A DNA stretch of 64,000 nucleotides from Pseudoalteromonas phenolica (GCF_005886345.1 NZ_PNEC01000004.1:1-64000); one strand, 5' to 3'. Counted from the stretch's first letter, positions 34,201-42,516 are shown. Made by a program: numbers and translations. Notes: a model not told the origin generated them from the sequence alone.

Positions 34201-35433
34201 AATGAGTTCTTGGTTAAACGACTCCGGGGCACCAAAGACATTGAGACCATTATCTCCAGACCATAAGTATCCATAATTGTCTTTAAAAAGGGTATAACTA
34301 CCTTTTGAGTAGTGCACTATATCGTTATTGGTTGCAGGTTGAAGGTGTTGGATCGAATGATTTTGGTTGCTTAGTAAAAACAAACCTGAGAACGAACTTA
34401 TCCATATATTATTAAAATTATCACGTTTAATATTGGTGACAAGGCTCAGTTTGACGTCTTTTTTACTTTCGTTAGCGTATTGATAATGATAAAACCGATT
34501 TTTATCAGGGGTAAATTCTATGATGCCAGACGATATGGCAATTAAAATATTATTGTCATGATCACTGGCTACGTCTCTAATGTTTGTGTTTATATTGGTG
34601 CTAAAGTGTTCTGAGAGTTTTATTTTTTGGATATTATTTTGATCTTTTATCCAGAGAGAATCTCTTTTTGGAAATACACTCATACCATTCTCTAAGCGTA
34701 TCCCCAAGCTCGGGTTGTTGATAAATAGTTTATCGAAGTTGGCTGAGTCTAAAATGTGCCTTTCTACAATTTGATTTGATGATGTATTTATTTTTAATAC
34801 AGAGTCATCATTTCGAAAAACCCATATAAAGCCTTTTTCAGCTCGACGAACTCTCACTGCGATGGACTTTGTGGCCTCGTAATCCTTTGGATAAAGTTCT
34901 ACTTTTTCTGGGGCTTTTAGACTTTTTTCGTTAACTTTATAAACGTCTGAGCCTCCCCTAAAAACAAACCAAATATTTCCATCGTGGTCTGCACCCATAT
35001 TTCGAATATATTGAGTTGTATTAATGTCATTATTTAAAGAAACTCTTTCTAACTTCCCCTTCTCTTTAATGAAAACATTTACACCAGCTGAAGTTGCGAT
35101 CCAGATATTCCCAAACTTGTCGGTTACGATTTTTTGTATGAACTCACTCCATAGTTTATTTTCATGTTTAGGGAAGTATTCATATAAGCTCACAACTTTA
35201 ATCCCATTACTTATGAATATGCCATTGCCCCATGTAGCTATCCACATTAGACCATCTTGGTCTTGTAAATTAGTTGATATTTGCTTTGTTGGCATTTCAT
35301 CATTAAATGCAAAAGGTTCAAATATTTTGAGCTGATGACTGGTGGGGGAGCTATAAGCATTTGCTGATATTAATACAGCTACTAAGTATAAGGTTGCTAT
35401 CCAAAGCGAAAGCCATTTCAAAAAGTAAGTCAT
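31294..35433 (-). CDS. Hybrid two-component system regulator (HTCS-type)
   Basis: This 1379-residue one-protein signalling chain has an N-terminal signal/anchor, two-component propeller repeats (about 40-700, with DNIWFVF- and GLWIGTL-like blades), a Y_Y_Y domain (about 715-790), a membrane helix (about 793-815), HisKA (SHEFRTPL carries the phospho-His), HATPase, REC (aspartate in CDVMMPGIDG), and a C-terminal AraC helix-turn-helix (AELMAIGERQLNRKL and VADMVGFANVTYFSTCF). HTCS proteins of Bacteroidetes sense oligosaccharides and activate adjacent uptake loci. Here no such locus is adjacent; instead a tiny secreted peptide gene diverges 330 bases away. Confidence 0.9.
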   Translation of the reverse strand: MTYFLKWLSLWIATLYLVAVLISANAYSSPTSHQLKIFEPFAFNDEMPTKQISTNLQDQDGLMWIATWGNGIFISNGIKVVSLYEYFPKHENKLWSEFIQKIVTDKFGNIWIATSAGVNVFIKEKGKLERVSLNNDINTTQYIRNMGADHDGNIWFVFRGGSDVYKVNEKSLKAPEKVELYPKDYEATKSIAVRVRRAEKGFIWVFRNDDSVLKINTSSNQIVERHILDSANFDKLFINNPSLGIRLENGMSVFPKRDSLWIKDQNNIQKIKLSEHFSTNINTNIRDVASDHDNNILIAISSGIIEFTPDKNRFYHYQYANESKKDVKLSLVTNIKRDNFNNIWISSFSGLFLLSNQNHSIQHLQPATNNDIVHYSKGSYTLFKDNYGYLWSGDNGLNVFGAPESFNQELIKHFEDVLIRSIKSNKHGLWIGTLEKGLFHIDYNASKINSITHFKETAHTYILDLAFDSNDKLWIAGYYSGLSYFDTESRTHHKINQKPFNDQLINFAKQSVSAIRIDSKDNIWAGTQKSGLYKLSNDASIQSHFSFSENSSHVGSLFIDTNDTVWVGLESAGAFEISNGQVIPLINKYPDLPSNIAQQSVWSITKDIYSAIWFTTDNTLYQLSPNGRIRKLNRDYRASLAAFNAHAMHPTELGELYIGSEKGVTLIKAGYSESLSNEVFSSIKPMVGAMFSDEINKEVSLYTSSQLKQRPINLSSQGNKIEFTLSSPLHSHPNSFEYLYKIEGFHNTWQKTSNKGHSIQFMNLPPGEYVLKAKLLNRTLPFEFDELEQTIIIHPAWFQTWWAKVLGILSFLFVGFLFVRYRFRQLANKANRLEGLVNERTNEINNLLKQKQLLFAKVSHEFRTPLTLILAPLEDLISHNELSAYNKQFKNMKVNANRLLRMVEQLLELAALENNAHLKRDFISVKLRLNVIVESFSSFARKQNIVINILPFKDLHLALIRDSFDKIFSNLLSNAIKYSDSDSSITISVISDAERVQFKITDEGIGIAPSEQQKIFEHFTRGDSQQHSETPGTGIGLALVKELVIANNGSITLQSEVNAGSTFIVSFPVASAKQMTYAEQNDSLQSNQAPLILEADYSTHQNIIAQTENNETSFSNKKTVLIIEDNAELRSYLRSTLQEHYLCFDAPNGEQGLRIAKEQIPDLIVCDVMMPGIDGYATAQELKSDVHTSHIPILMLTAKNDLNSRLKGWQSSIDEYMAKPFSNTELLYRIHNLLTVRDLLKKRFGSCLSNETPVLNAEFIHNKDEKFILKFEKVIEENFTNPGFKRTDAAELMAIGERQLNRKLSALVDHNFNEYLRKFRLRKAKTYIGSQLQVSEVADMVGFANVTYFSTCFKAEFGESYKKFEDKSITNTERSCLES

Positions 35434-35598
35434 TATGAAAATTAATTTTTATTATTTGTACCCATAGTCTATGTTTTTTTATCCTTTGTTAACAGGGTGT
35501 TGTGTTTTTGTTTTTTGAAAAGTCTCAAAATTTGATTTATATGTCCTATTTTTTCTAACTCGTATTTGAACCTTCGTGTCACTTTTAATTGGTCATTG

Positions 35599-35628
35599 AA
35601 CAGGTTCGTTTCATGCGAACTGTTTTTT
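35599..35628 (+). terminator. Terminator-like hairpin in the peptide gene leader
   Basis: AACAGGTTCG pairs with CGAACTGTT with one bulge, followed by six T. It lies about 135 bases upstream of the small secreted peptide start and downstream of no plus-strand gene, so it could act as an attenuator in a long leader. Nothing else recognisable lies in 35434-35763. Confidence 0.4.
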
Positions 35629-35763
35629 GCATACTTGAAGATTTAATGGTGGTTCACGAGCTTTTATTATCGTTATTGATTTATGAACTGGTGAAGTATT
35701 AAAGGTTAGGAAACCGATAAGTACCATTACAAATAAAATTAAAAATTATATAGGACAATAATT

Positions 35764-35976
35764 ATGTTCAAGAAATTAACAATAGCTTCTTTAGCTGTTT
35801 TAAGTCTTTCAACTTTTGCTGCAACTGATAGCAACACTCAAGTTCTAGCTCAACAGTCTCCAGCTGTTGAAATTACAAAGCAAACATCGCTTAGTAAAGA
35901 TTGGTGGTGGGATGATGGTGAAATTTGTTGGATCGACCAAGGTGGCAACATTGACTGTTTTACTCCTCCTTTCTAA
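35764..35976 (+). CDS. Small secreted Trp/Cys-rich peptide
   Basis: This 70-residue protein has a signal peptide (FKKLTIASLAVLSLSTFA), a Gln/Thr-rich spacer, and a C-terminal part, SKDWWWDDGEICWIDQGGN then IDCFTPPF, with four Trp and two Cys spaced C-x9-C that could form a disulfide loop. It faces the large HTCS gene across an otherwise empty 330-base region. A secreted signal sensed by the HTCS, or an HTCS-controlled peptide, are both possible, but this is inference from position. The family is unknown. Confidence 0.6.
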   Translation: MFKKLTIASLAVLSLSTFAATDSNTQVLAQQSPAVEITKQTSLSKDWWWDDGEICWIDQGGNIDCFTPPF

Positions 35977-36137
35977 GGAAAAAGTTATTAATTACTAGTT
36001 TATTCAGCGAATTTTATTGTTGAATAGCTAGGATTGTTTTGAGTGTGGCCTTTTATTATAAGCATTAGGTCACACTTTAATGTTAGCTAATACAGCTCAC
36101 CTTTCACTAATCAAGTGCTGAAAGCTTTTCTATATTA

Positions 36138-36339
36138 TTCTCTTATATTGTGTCATTGGTTACGATGAGTACTATTAATTCGTTCGGTATTACCAGCAAT
36201 GGGATTGCCTGTGACGATTGCGGCTTTACTTATTTCTATTGAGCCGTTGATTGATATGGCGCGTACCGCATTGAATGTATCAGGTTCAATGACTGCGGGT
36301 ACGATCACCCATCGTATTTTGGGCGATAAAAAGCCATGA
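36138..36339 (+). pseudogene. Partial copy of the tcyP 3' end, internally deleted
   Basis: This stretch repeats tcyP from about 30930 to 31150: GTGTCATTGGTTACGATGAG, then CCTGTGACGATTGCGGC, through CATCGTATTTTGGGCGAT. About 50 bases in the middle, including the Gly-rich GVGGGATFAA codons, are missing. It ends in frame with its own tail, GDKKP and a stop at 36337-36339. No 5' part exists, so it is a relic of a second symporter gene. The rest of 35977-36556 holds no gene. Confidence 0.8.
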
Positions 36340-36556
36340 TTTAGAAACCGCTCGAGTCGTGACTCAGTAAAGTTTTTTACTCAAAATGATTTAACTTAAA
36401 TGCCGTTCATCATAGTGAGCGGCATTTTAGTCTTTGATGAATTAATGTTTTTTGTAACCCACTGTAATTATTTGTAAAGGTAGCCTGTTTTAGACTTTTT
36501 TAGGACTTTTATAACGCTACTTTCTAGGCTCTTATTCAATAAGCTGGACCTACAAT

Positions 36557-38155
36557 ATGAAATTTCAAAAGTCTTTATTAGCCCTCACCGTTTTATTAAG
36601 TTTAACCGCCTGTAGCGATGATGATGACAATGAAGTCGTTACTCCCACACCAACACCTAGTTTAGAGTAGGTTTCTCCTGAAGAAGATCGTGTTATGGTC
36701 GAGGACTTTCCTTTAGCCATGTATGTGACGTACCCCGAAGGCGAGCAAGTCGTGAGTGCCATCACCAGTATAGATGTTAACTGGCCTATGTTTGATATTC
36801 ACCAATCAGGTTTAGAGTATGGTTTTATTGATGGTGACTCAGATGAGCTATTTTATCACTCAGTTGATAATTACAGTATTAATGCAGCGAATGCGATTGA
36901 TCTAGAGCGACAAGAAGATGTGCTTTGGTATGTGCAAAGTGATGGTAATTTATATCAATACAATCGTGCTACGGATGAGGAGCAAGTATTTGAAATACTG
37001 GCTGATGCTCAATTTACTGAAGTTGCCATAGATGAAACAGGCCAAGCAGATATTTGGCTTTACGATCAAGCAAACCATCAACTGGTGCATTTTGATGCTG
37101 ATCAGCAGCAAAATAATATTTTAGCTTTGTTAGATAATTTGGCAGTGAATGGTTTAGCAATCAGTGAAGATAACTTTTTGATTTTGGCTAAAGAGAATGA
37201 ACGGGGTGTGGTACTGCATTATCAGGTTGAAGGTCATGCTCTTGAACATCAAGGCTCATGGTATTTAGAAGGCTTTGGTGCTGCTGAATTTAACGATATT
37301 GGTTTAATGCCTGATGGGCGAATAGCAGTGAGTACCACAGATAAAGAGCACAATATTTTCTTAGTGATGGATAAATCTAAACTCATTGGTGCAGGACCAA
37401 TTGAAGACAGCTTTGAGCTTGTGCTGAGCATGCAACATCCACTTGAAGATGATATTAAGCAACCGTCAGGGTTATGGTCTTTGCAAGGTAGCAGTTGGAT
37501 GATGGTAACAGACCAAGCTGAAATCTTTGCTTTGGATGAGTCATTTACTATTACTGAAAAAGTGAATATTGAGTTTGATAGTATCAACTGTAATCAAGGC
37601 TACACAGAAGCCATTGTTGGTGGTATTGATGAGTTTTTTTTACTGACAGACTCAGGCCTTGTAGGTCAATTTAATAAGCAAGATAGCAACTACAGCTTAA
37701 CGCAAGAGCATCAAATTAATGTAGAAAATGAAGCTGGAGAAAGTTACTGATACTCAGGCTTAGGTAAAGATGAAATTAGTGGTGAGTATTATCTTGTACC
37801 AGATCAAGGTGGTGATGATCAGCAAGACGTTTTAATTGTTCTTAACGCTGATTTCTCGTTAAAAGAAAAGCACCCTATTACTTTTAATGGTGAGCCTGAA
37901 GGCAGTATTTTTGAATACGATGCACAGGGGGTTCAATATGTTGATGGTCATGTTTATGTACTGTCTGAGAAGTACACTAAGTTGATTAAGTTTAATTTAG
38001 TCGGCGAAATCTTAGCTGTTTATGATTTGTCAGAAGAGGATGTGGCTGATCCAAGTGACTTTGCAATTAGAGATGGAGAAGTATTTATACTTGGCGATCA
38101 TGAAAATGACGAAGCTGTTCCACCCGTTTCTCAGTTCACTATTGAGATGTACTAA
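36557..38155 (+). pseudogene. Lipoprotein with two in-frame stops (SdiA-regulated-like propeller)
   Basis: From ATG at 36557 a single frame runs 533 codons to TAA at 38153-38155, broken only by TAG at 36668 and TGA at 37748. It begins with a lipoprotein signal (LLSLTACSDDDD, Cys near residue 19). The remainder has repeated short strands such as DWMVTDQAEIFALDES and VYVLSEKYTKLIKFN, resembling SdiA-regulated/YjiK-type beta-propellers. Codon use and length stay normal around both stops, so inactivation looks recent. The family call is tentative. Confidence 0.65.
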
Positions 38156-38351
38156 GCATTCTAAATATTAAAATGAACCAAGTTTGCCGTTATACGGTAA
38201 GCTTGGGGGGTTATTAGTCATATTAACGTTACCCTTGAACAGATAATTCTTTTACTAATTCACTTGTATTTAATATGGCCGACTTTAATCAGAGCCTAGA
38301 CATCATTTTTGCAAATGAAGAAATTTTCCATGAATTAAACTTATTTTAAAT

Positions 38352-38380
38352 TTGACATTTTATAAACGCAAAAGTAACAA
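38352..38380 (+). promoter_or_regulatory. Candidate promoter of the GG-leader peptide gene
   Basis: A perfect TTGACA at 38352-38357 is followed after 17 bases by TAACAA. It lies 36 bases before the peptide start. The -10 box is weak, so the call is tentative. Confidence 0.4.
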
Positions 38381-38415
38381 TTGGGGTGGTTTTTAAAACA
38401 ACAAGGAAAATTAAA

Positions 38416-38616
38416 ATGAAACTTCAATTAAAAAAATCAAAATTAAAGTCATTAACACCAAGCAGTAACGTACTAGCTAAAGATTTAACACCTAATGTAG
38501 CAGGTGGTTTTATTCCTACAGCACGCCGTTATTGTCAAACAGATATGAACTGTGCAAGCGAAGGATGTGATTCAATTGCACCAAACTGTGGTACACAAAC
38601 CTATACTTGTTTCTAA
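38416..38616 (+). CDS. GG-leader peptide, Cys-rich RiPP precursor-like
   Basis: This 66-residue peptide starts MKLQLKKSKLKSLT, breaks at NVAGG, and continues with a core rich in Cys, Thr and Ser: FIPTARRYCQTDMNCASEG then CDSIAPNCGTQTYTCF (five Cys). The leader matches 9066 and 38767. AAGGAA lies ahead of the start. A Cys/Thr/Ser-rich core is suitable for lanthionine or disulfide formation, but no LanB/LanM, radical SAM or C39 transporter is present in the window. The terminator following it keeps it monocistronic, and it converges with the 38767 peptide gene. Confidence 0.75.
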   Translation: MKLQLKKSKLKSLTPSSNVLAKDLTPNVAGGFIPTARRYCQTDMNCASEGCDSIAPNCGTQTYTCF

Positions 38617-38624
38617 GTATAAAA

Positions 38625-38652
38625 AAGTCAGGTCGTTGTTTTGACCTGACTT
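38625..38652 (+). terminator. Terminator of the GG-leader peptide gene
   Basis: AAGTCAGGTC and GACCTGACTT form a perfect 10-bp stem with an eight-base loop, nine bases after the stop. An A run precedes it, so it can also work for the convergent gene. Confidence 0.8.
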
Positions 38653-38766
38653 AAAGTCCATCTTATTCACTTAATTTACCCACCTTTACCGCAATAAATA
38701 ACCCAACGGCTTGGGTTCAATTAAACAGAAGTAATTTAGATAGATAAACTTAATAGCGAGCCCTGA

Positions 38767-38973
38767 TTAGCCTTTGCAATAAGCATTGCCATCAATACCG
38801 GTATAACACGCACCGATTTGCGCACTTTGACAATGTGCAGGGTGAGTATTACAAATTACCCAGCTTCTAGGATCTGGAGTGAAGTAACCAGCACCGATCT
38901 GAGCTGTTTGGTCATCGTTAAGAGATTTACCTGTTAGTTGTTTAAGTGACTGTTTTTTGATTTTAAGTTTCAT
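38767..38973 (-). CDS. GG-leader peptide, second Cys-rich precursor-like
   Basis: This 68-residue peptide starts MKLKIKKQSLKQLTGKSL, has the break QIGAG, and a core with Cys in ICNTHPAHCQSAQIGACY and at the end (AYCKG), four Cys in all. The AQIGA(G/C) motif occurs twice, so the second may be a cryptic cleavage site or an internal repeat. AAGGAAAAATCA precedes the start, as in the other two peptides. It is convergent with the 38416 gene. A cognate maturation system is not in the window. Confidence 0.7.
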   Translation of the reverse strand: MKLKIKKQSLKQLTGKSLNDDQTAQIGAGYFTPDPRSWVICNTHPAHCQSAQIGACYTGIDGNAYCKG

Positions 38974-39302
38974 TGATTTTTCCTTGTAAATAAACCGTTA
39001 AATATTAAATCCCTCTTGGTCGCTTGAAGCAAATGAAAAAAATACACGGTAATTTTATAAAAAACATGAGGCTATTTTTAATTTCGGTGTCTTTTTTGCA
39101 ATTAAAATAGCAATAAATTTGTTCTTAATTAAATAGGTTGGTTTAAAAAGTAGATAGGGTTGGTTGCCTACGTCGCTATCTAACAAAAGCCATCAGTGAA
39201 GCGTATGTGCTATTTTGTTGAGGTTTTGTCGATAAAATGAAAGGGGTACCTTATTAAGGTTTTTTCAAGTCGCTTAAATTACGTTTGCTTGTTGTAAAAG
39301 TA

Positions 39303-39324
39303 AAAAGCGACTCAGGGCCGCTTT
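39303..39324 (-). terminator. Terminator of the membrane protein gene at 39346
   Basis: AAAGCG and CGCTTT form a short stem with a nine-base loop, followed on the minus strand by TTACTTTT. It lies just past the stop of the minus-strand membrane protein gene. The gap 38974-39345 otherwise holds nothing recognised. Confidence 0.5.
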
Positions 39325-39345
39325 AAAATAATTAACTGAATAAGT

Positions 39346-40038
39346 TTATTCAGGAAACATTTCTTCTAAGGTCAGTCCTGAGAGTTTCTTAATCGAACTC
39401 AGTAGATAGTACAATGCAACGAAGAATAAAATCATGCTTGGTATGGCTATTACAGGGTAACTTAAAGCCGTCATTCGGCCTAATTCGTTATTAAATGCTT
39501 CAGTACCTGTTGGACTCACTACAATCATTTTAGCCAAGATGTAATTCATGGCTGAAGAGAAGATAAAAGAAGCGCCTAAAATATTAGAAGCCACAGTTTG
39601 TACTTTTGGTAGTTGATCTAGATTGCCTCTTTCAGAGAGTGCTTTTTCTATTCGTTCTACATCTAGCGTGTTTTGATTAAATAGCATGGTTTTTATAAGT
39701 GGGTACTTAGTGTGTTGACTTACAAAAATTGCGATTGCAATTAAGCCCGGCACCAATGCTTCTTTAATGGCAATGTATTTCACATCAAGCTCGAGTAAGC
39801 TGATCCCACCAGTTAATAGAACAGAAACAATCCCCAGTATTGAAATAAAGCTAAACTTGCCGACTTTCTTTAATTCCCAAAGACCAAAACCAAGCGGAAA
39901 TGCTAAAGCGATAGCAACACCTAAACTTGGACCTAAATACTCGTCACTGGAAAAGCGCGTCAAAATAATAACTGGAATAAAAATATTAAATAGAAGTTGG
40001 GCAAAAAAGCCCGTTGGTTTGTTTTCTTGCTGTGTCAC
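39346..40038 (-). CDS. VC0807-like polytopic membrane protein
   Basis: This protein of about 230 residues has six membrane helices. The start GTG at 40038 is chosen because AGAGG lies seven bases ahead; a longer frame reaches 40101. The sequence resembles VC0807/intracellular-septation-like membrane proteins (LLFNIFIPVIILTRFSSDEYLGP then ALAFPLGFGLWEL). The function is unknown. It is monocistronic. Confidence 0.6.
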   Translation of the reverse strand: MTQQENKPTGFFAQLLFNIFIPVIILTRFSSDEYLGPSLGVAIALAFPLGFGLWELKKVGKFSFISILGIVSVLLTGGISLLELDVKYIAIKEALVPGLIAIAIFVSQHTKYPLIKTMLFNQNTLDVERIEKALSERGNLDQLPKVQTVASNILGASFIFSSAMNYILAKMIVVSPTGTEAFNNELGRMTALSYPVIAIPSMILFFVALYYLLSSIKKLSGLTLEEMFPE

Positions 40039-40130
40039 AGAAACCTCTTTAATGTAACGGAGCGTGTATGCAGTGTACGGTAAAATACTGAGGTAAGCCA
40101 AATTGTTAGATTGGTGACATATAAAAGCGT

Positions 40131-40847
40131 TTAAGGGGGATTGTCAAAACGTTTACTTATATAAGCTTGGTTTATTTTGCTTAGAATATCTGTCTGCTTC
40201 AATTTCAATTTATGCATTTTACTAATCCCAAAGAAAGTTTCTTTATTGCGCATCTCTTCTAAAGCAATGGGAGAGACGATGAGATTGGCTTGTTCTATTT
40301 CTGCCGAAAAAGTTTTCAGCATGGCCGGGCTGACCATAATGAGGTCAATACGATCTTTAAGTAATAATGAAAAGCCGATTCTAACATTTTGAATTTCAAT
40401 TTTGTCGAGATCGACATCTTTATCAAATTTAGGAAAATATAGCGCGCCTCTTGATACCCCTATGAGCTTATTTTTAAAATCATTATAGGTATTGATCATA
40501 ATGCCATTCTTTGAAATGACTCTAAGGGCATCAGCTTTTTTAAATGGCGCAAAAAAAGCAAACTTTTGACGTTCTTCTGTGGGGTTTAATCCCGCTATAA
40601 CATCTGCTTCTCCGCTTTCTAAAAAGGCAACACATCGAGGAAAGTTCGGTGATTGAATAAATTTTATTTCTTTATTGAGTACTTTAGCTAAGGTGCGTAA
40701 AGCGTCGATATGAGTACCTGAAGGTGTTTCTCCAAGCACTTGGTAAGGAGGGTGATCATCTATGCATGCAGTCAGTACTTGAGCTGTTGCTTTTAGAGGA
40801 AGTAAACAAGCATATATGAGTAAGAACAGCACAAATTTTTTATACAT
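40131..40847 (-). CDS. Periplasmic solute-binding protein (SBP_bac_3 family)
   Basis: The mature part resembles family 3 amino-acid/ligand binding proteins: VLTACIDDHPPYQVLGE, then GEADVIAGLNPTEERQKFAFF and IGVSRGALYF. A signal peptide (KFVLFLLIYACLLPLKATA) supports the start at 40847. There is no ABC permease nearby, so it is an orphan binding protein, perhaps a sensor or chemotaxis ligand binder. The upstream Met at 40859 is possible; the longer frame to 40919 is not. Confidence 0.75.
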   Translation of the reverse strand: MYKKFVLFLLIYACLLPLKATAQVLTACIDDHPPYQVLGETPSGTHIDALRTLAKVLNKEIKFIQSPNFPRCVAFLESGEADVIAGLNPTEERQKFAFFAPFKKADALRVISKNGIMINTYNDFKNKLIGVSRGALYFPKFDKDVDLDKIEIQNVRIGFSLLLKDRIDLIMVSPAMLKTFSAEIEQANLIVSPIALEEMRNKETFFGISKMHKLKLKQTDILSKINQAYISKRFDNPP

Positions 40848-41034
40848 AAAAGCACACATAGTTTTTATAAGTTTCTTAATTTTACACAAAGATGGCGTTA
40901 AATTCCTGCAAAAAGCCAATCTAAGTACACTTTTTCTTAGTGAGCTGTGTGATAAAAAAGCTTAAGCGCTTTCATTTATCGATTTAAATAGAGCTGATAT
41001 GCTACCCGCAAATATCTTCAAAGAGTAATAATCC

Positions 41035-41283
41035 ATGATTAAAGATAATGAAGTCATTGAGACTTTGACGGAACTAGAGGCATTTTTGACCCTAGTTGAA
41101 AACGGTGGTCTAGGGCTGACAAATGTGCAAGGTGTAGCACTGGCTACAAATAATAGTGATGGGCGACCATTTGTTGCTGTGTTAGATGATAAACACCAAT
41201 TACTACTTGGTCGTTGGGTATCGCAAGAGGTATTCGAGAACGGCAAAGATATGGTGCGTTATGGGGTTAGCAAAAAGCACTGA
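41035..41283 (+). CDS. Small conserved hypothetical protein
   Basis: This 82-residue protein has an acidic N-terminal helix (NEVIETLTELEAFLTLVEN) and a beta-rich C-terminus with GRPFVAVLDDKHQLLLGRW. It has no signal peptide. I recognise no family. It is bounded by a hairpin shared with the convergent VWA gene. Confidence 0.6.
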   Translation: MIKDNEVIETLTELEAFLTLVENGGLGLTNVQGVALATNNSDGRPFVAVLDDKHQLLLGRWVSQEVFENGKDMVRYGVSKKH

Positions 41284-41293
41284 TTAATTATAA

Positions 41294-41320
41294 GTAAAGC
41301 GTGGGCTGATCACGCTTTAC
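41294..41320. terminator. Bidirectional hairpin terminator
   Basis: GTAAAGCGTG and CACGCTTTAC form a perfect 10-bp stem with a seven-base loop between the small hypothetical gene and the convergent VWA protein gene. The T run is weak. Confidence 0.55.
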
Positions 41321-41331
41321 GATGAGTTTAC

Positions 41332-42516
41332 TTACCCGAGTGCTTTAATTGCCTGCCCAATACCATCTAACGTCAGCGGATACATGCGTTTATCCATCAG
41401 CTCATAAATGATGTCGATAGAATGGTAGTAACGCCAATAATCCACAGGTTGTGGGTTTAACCAAACGACATTGTCAAAATGATTGGTAATACGTTTTAGC
41501 CACGCGCTGCCGGGCTCTTCATTCCAATGCTCAACGCTGCCACCGGGGTAGTTAATTTCATAAGGCCCCATAGTGGCATCACCGACAAAAATCACTTTGT
41601 AATCTGAGCCGAAGCGGTTGATCACTGTCATGGTGTCGAGCACATTTCGAAAGCGGCGTTCATTGTCTTGCCAAACGTGTTCATAAAGACAGTTATGAAA
41701 GTAGAAAAACTCTAAGTGCTTAAATTCACTGTGCGCTGCACTGAATAACTCTTCACAGGTGTGAATGTAATCGTCCATCGAACCGCCGATATCAAAAAAC
41801 ATCAGCACTTTTACGGCATTGTGACGCTGTGGCTGCATTCTCACATCGAGCATACCACCTTGCTTGGCAGTGGCTTCGATGGTGTGGTTTAAATCGAGTT
41901 CGTCGCTCTCGCCACTGCGGGCGAATTTACGCAGCTTTTTAAGAGCCAGCTTCATGGTGCGCGAGCTGATGTCGGCATCTTGGTCGAGGTTTTTAAACTG
42001 ACGTTTGTCCCAAACTTTCACAGCGCGACGATGGCGGTTGCCGTCTTGACCTATGCGAATACCTTCAGGGTTATAGCCATAAGCACCAAACGGCGAAGTG
42101 CCACCGGTACCAACCCATTTGTTACCGCCAGCATGACGTTTCTGTTGCTCTTTCAAACGCTCGGCAAGAGTTTCCATGAGTTTGTCTAAGCCACCGAGTG
42201 ATTTAAGCTGCGCTTTTTCTTCTTCACTAAGTTGTTTTTCAAACTCTTTTCTTAGCCAATCACTGGGCAAGTTATGCTGTTGTAATTGACTAAAAATATC
42301 GATGCTTTCAACCCCTTCAAAATACTCGGCAAAAGCGCGGTCGAATTTATCGAATTGGGTTTCGTCTTTGACTAAGCACAATTTTGCCAGCTCATAAAAG
42401 CCGTCGATGTCGGCAAACACCACTTGTTGTTTTAAAGCGTTAATTAAATCAAGTAATTCGCGCAAGCTGGCCTTTACGCGATATTTTTTTAGGGTGAAGA
42501 AAAAATCGATAAGCAT
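41332..42516 (-). CDS. CoxE-like VWA-domain protein
   Basis: This 394-residue protein is of the CoxE-like type. The VWA domain begins at about residue 225 with the metal-site text FFDIGGSMDDYIHTCEELFSAA (a Gly replaces the first Ser of the usual DxSxS). The N-terminal half is charged and helical. It is always paired with a MoxR ATPase, and here the MoxR gene lies upstream with a four-base gap. Such pairs remodel metalloenzymes or other complexes; the client here is unknown. Confidence 0.85.
   Translation of the reverse strand: MLIDFFFTLKKYRVKASLRELLDLINALKQQVVFADIDGFYELAKLCLVKDETQFDKFDRAFAEYFEGVESIDIFSQLQQHNLPSDWLRKEFEKQLSEEEKAQLKSLGGLDKLMETLAERLKEQQKRHAGGNKWVGTGGTSPFGAYGYNPEGIRIGQDGNRHRRAVKVWDKRQFKNLDQDADISSRTMKLALKKLRKFARSGESDELDLNHTIEATAKQGGMLDVRMQPQRHNAVKVLMFFDIGGSMDDYIHTCEELFSAAHSEFKHLEFFYFHNCLYEHVWQDNERRFRNVLDTMTVINRFGSDYKVIFVGDATMGPYEINYPGGSVEHWNEEPGSAWLKRITNHFDNVVWLNPQPVDYWRYYHSIDIIYELMDKRMYPLTLDGIGQAIKALG

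Noticed and set aside
37748-37750. In-frame TGA read as selenocysteine
   Set aside because: A second nonsense codon (TAG at 36668) in the same gene and no SECIS-like hairpin right after it point to a pseudogene.
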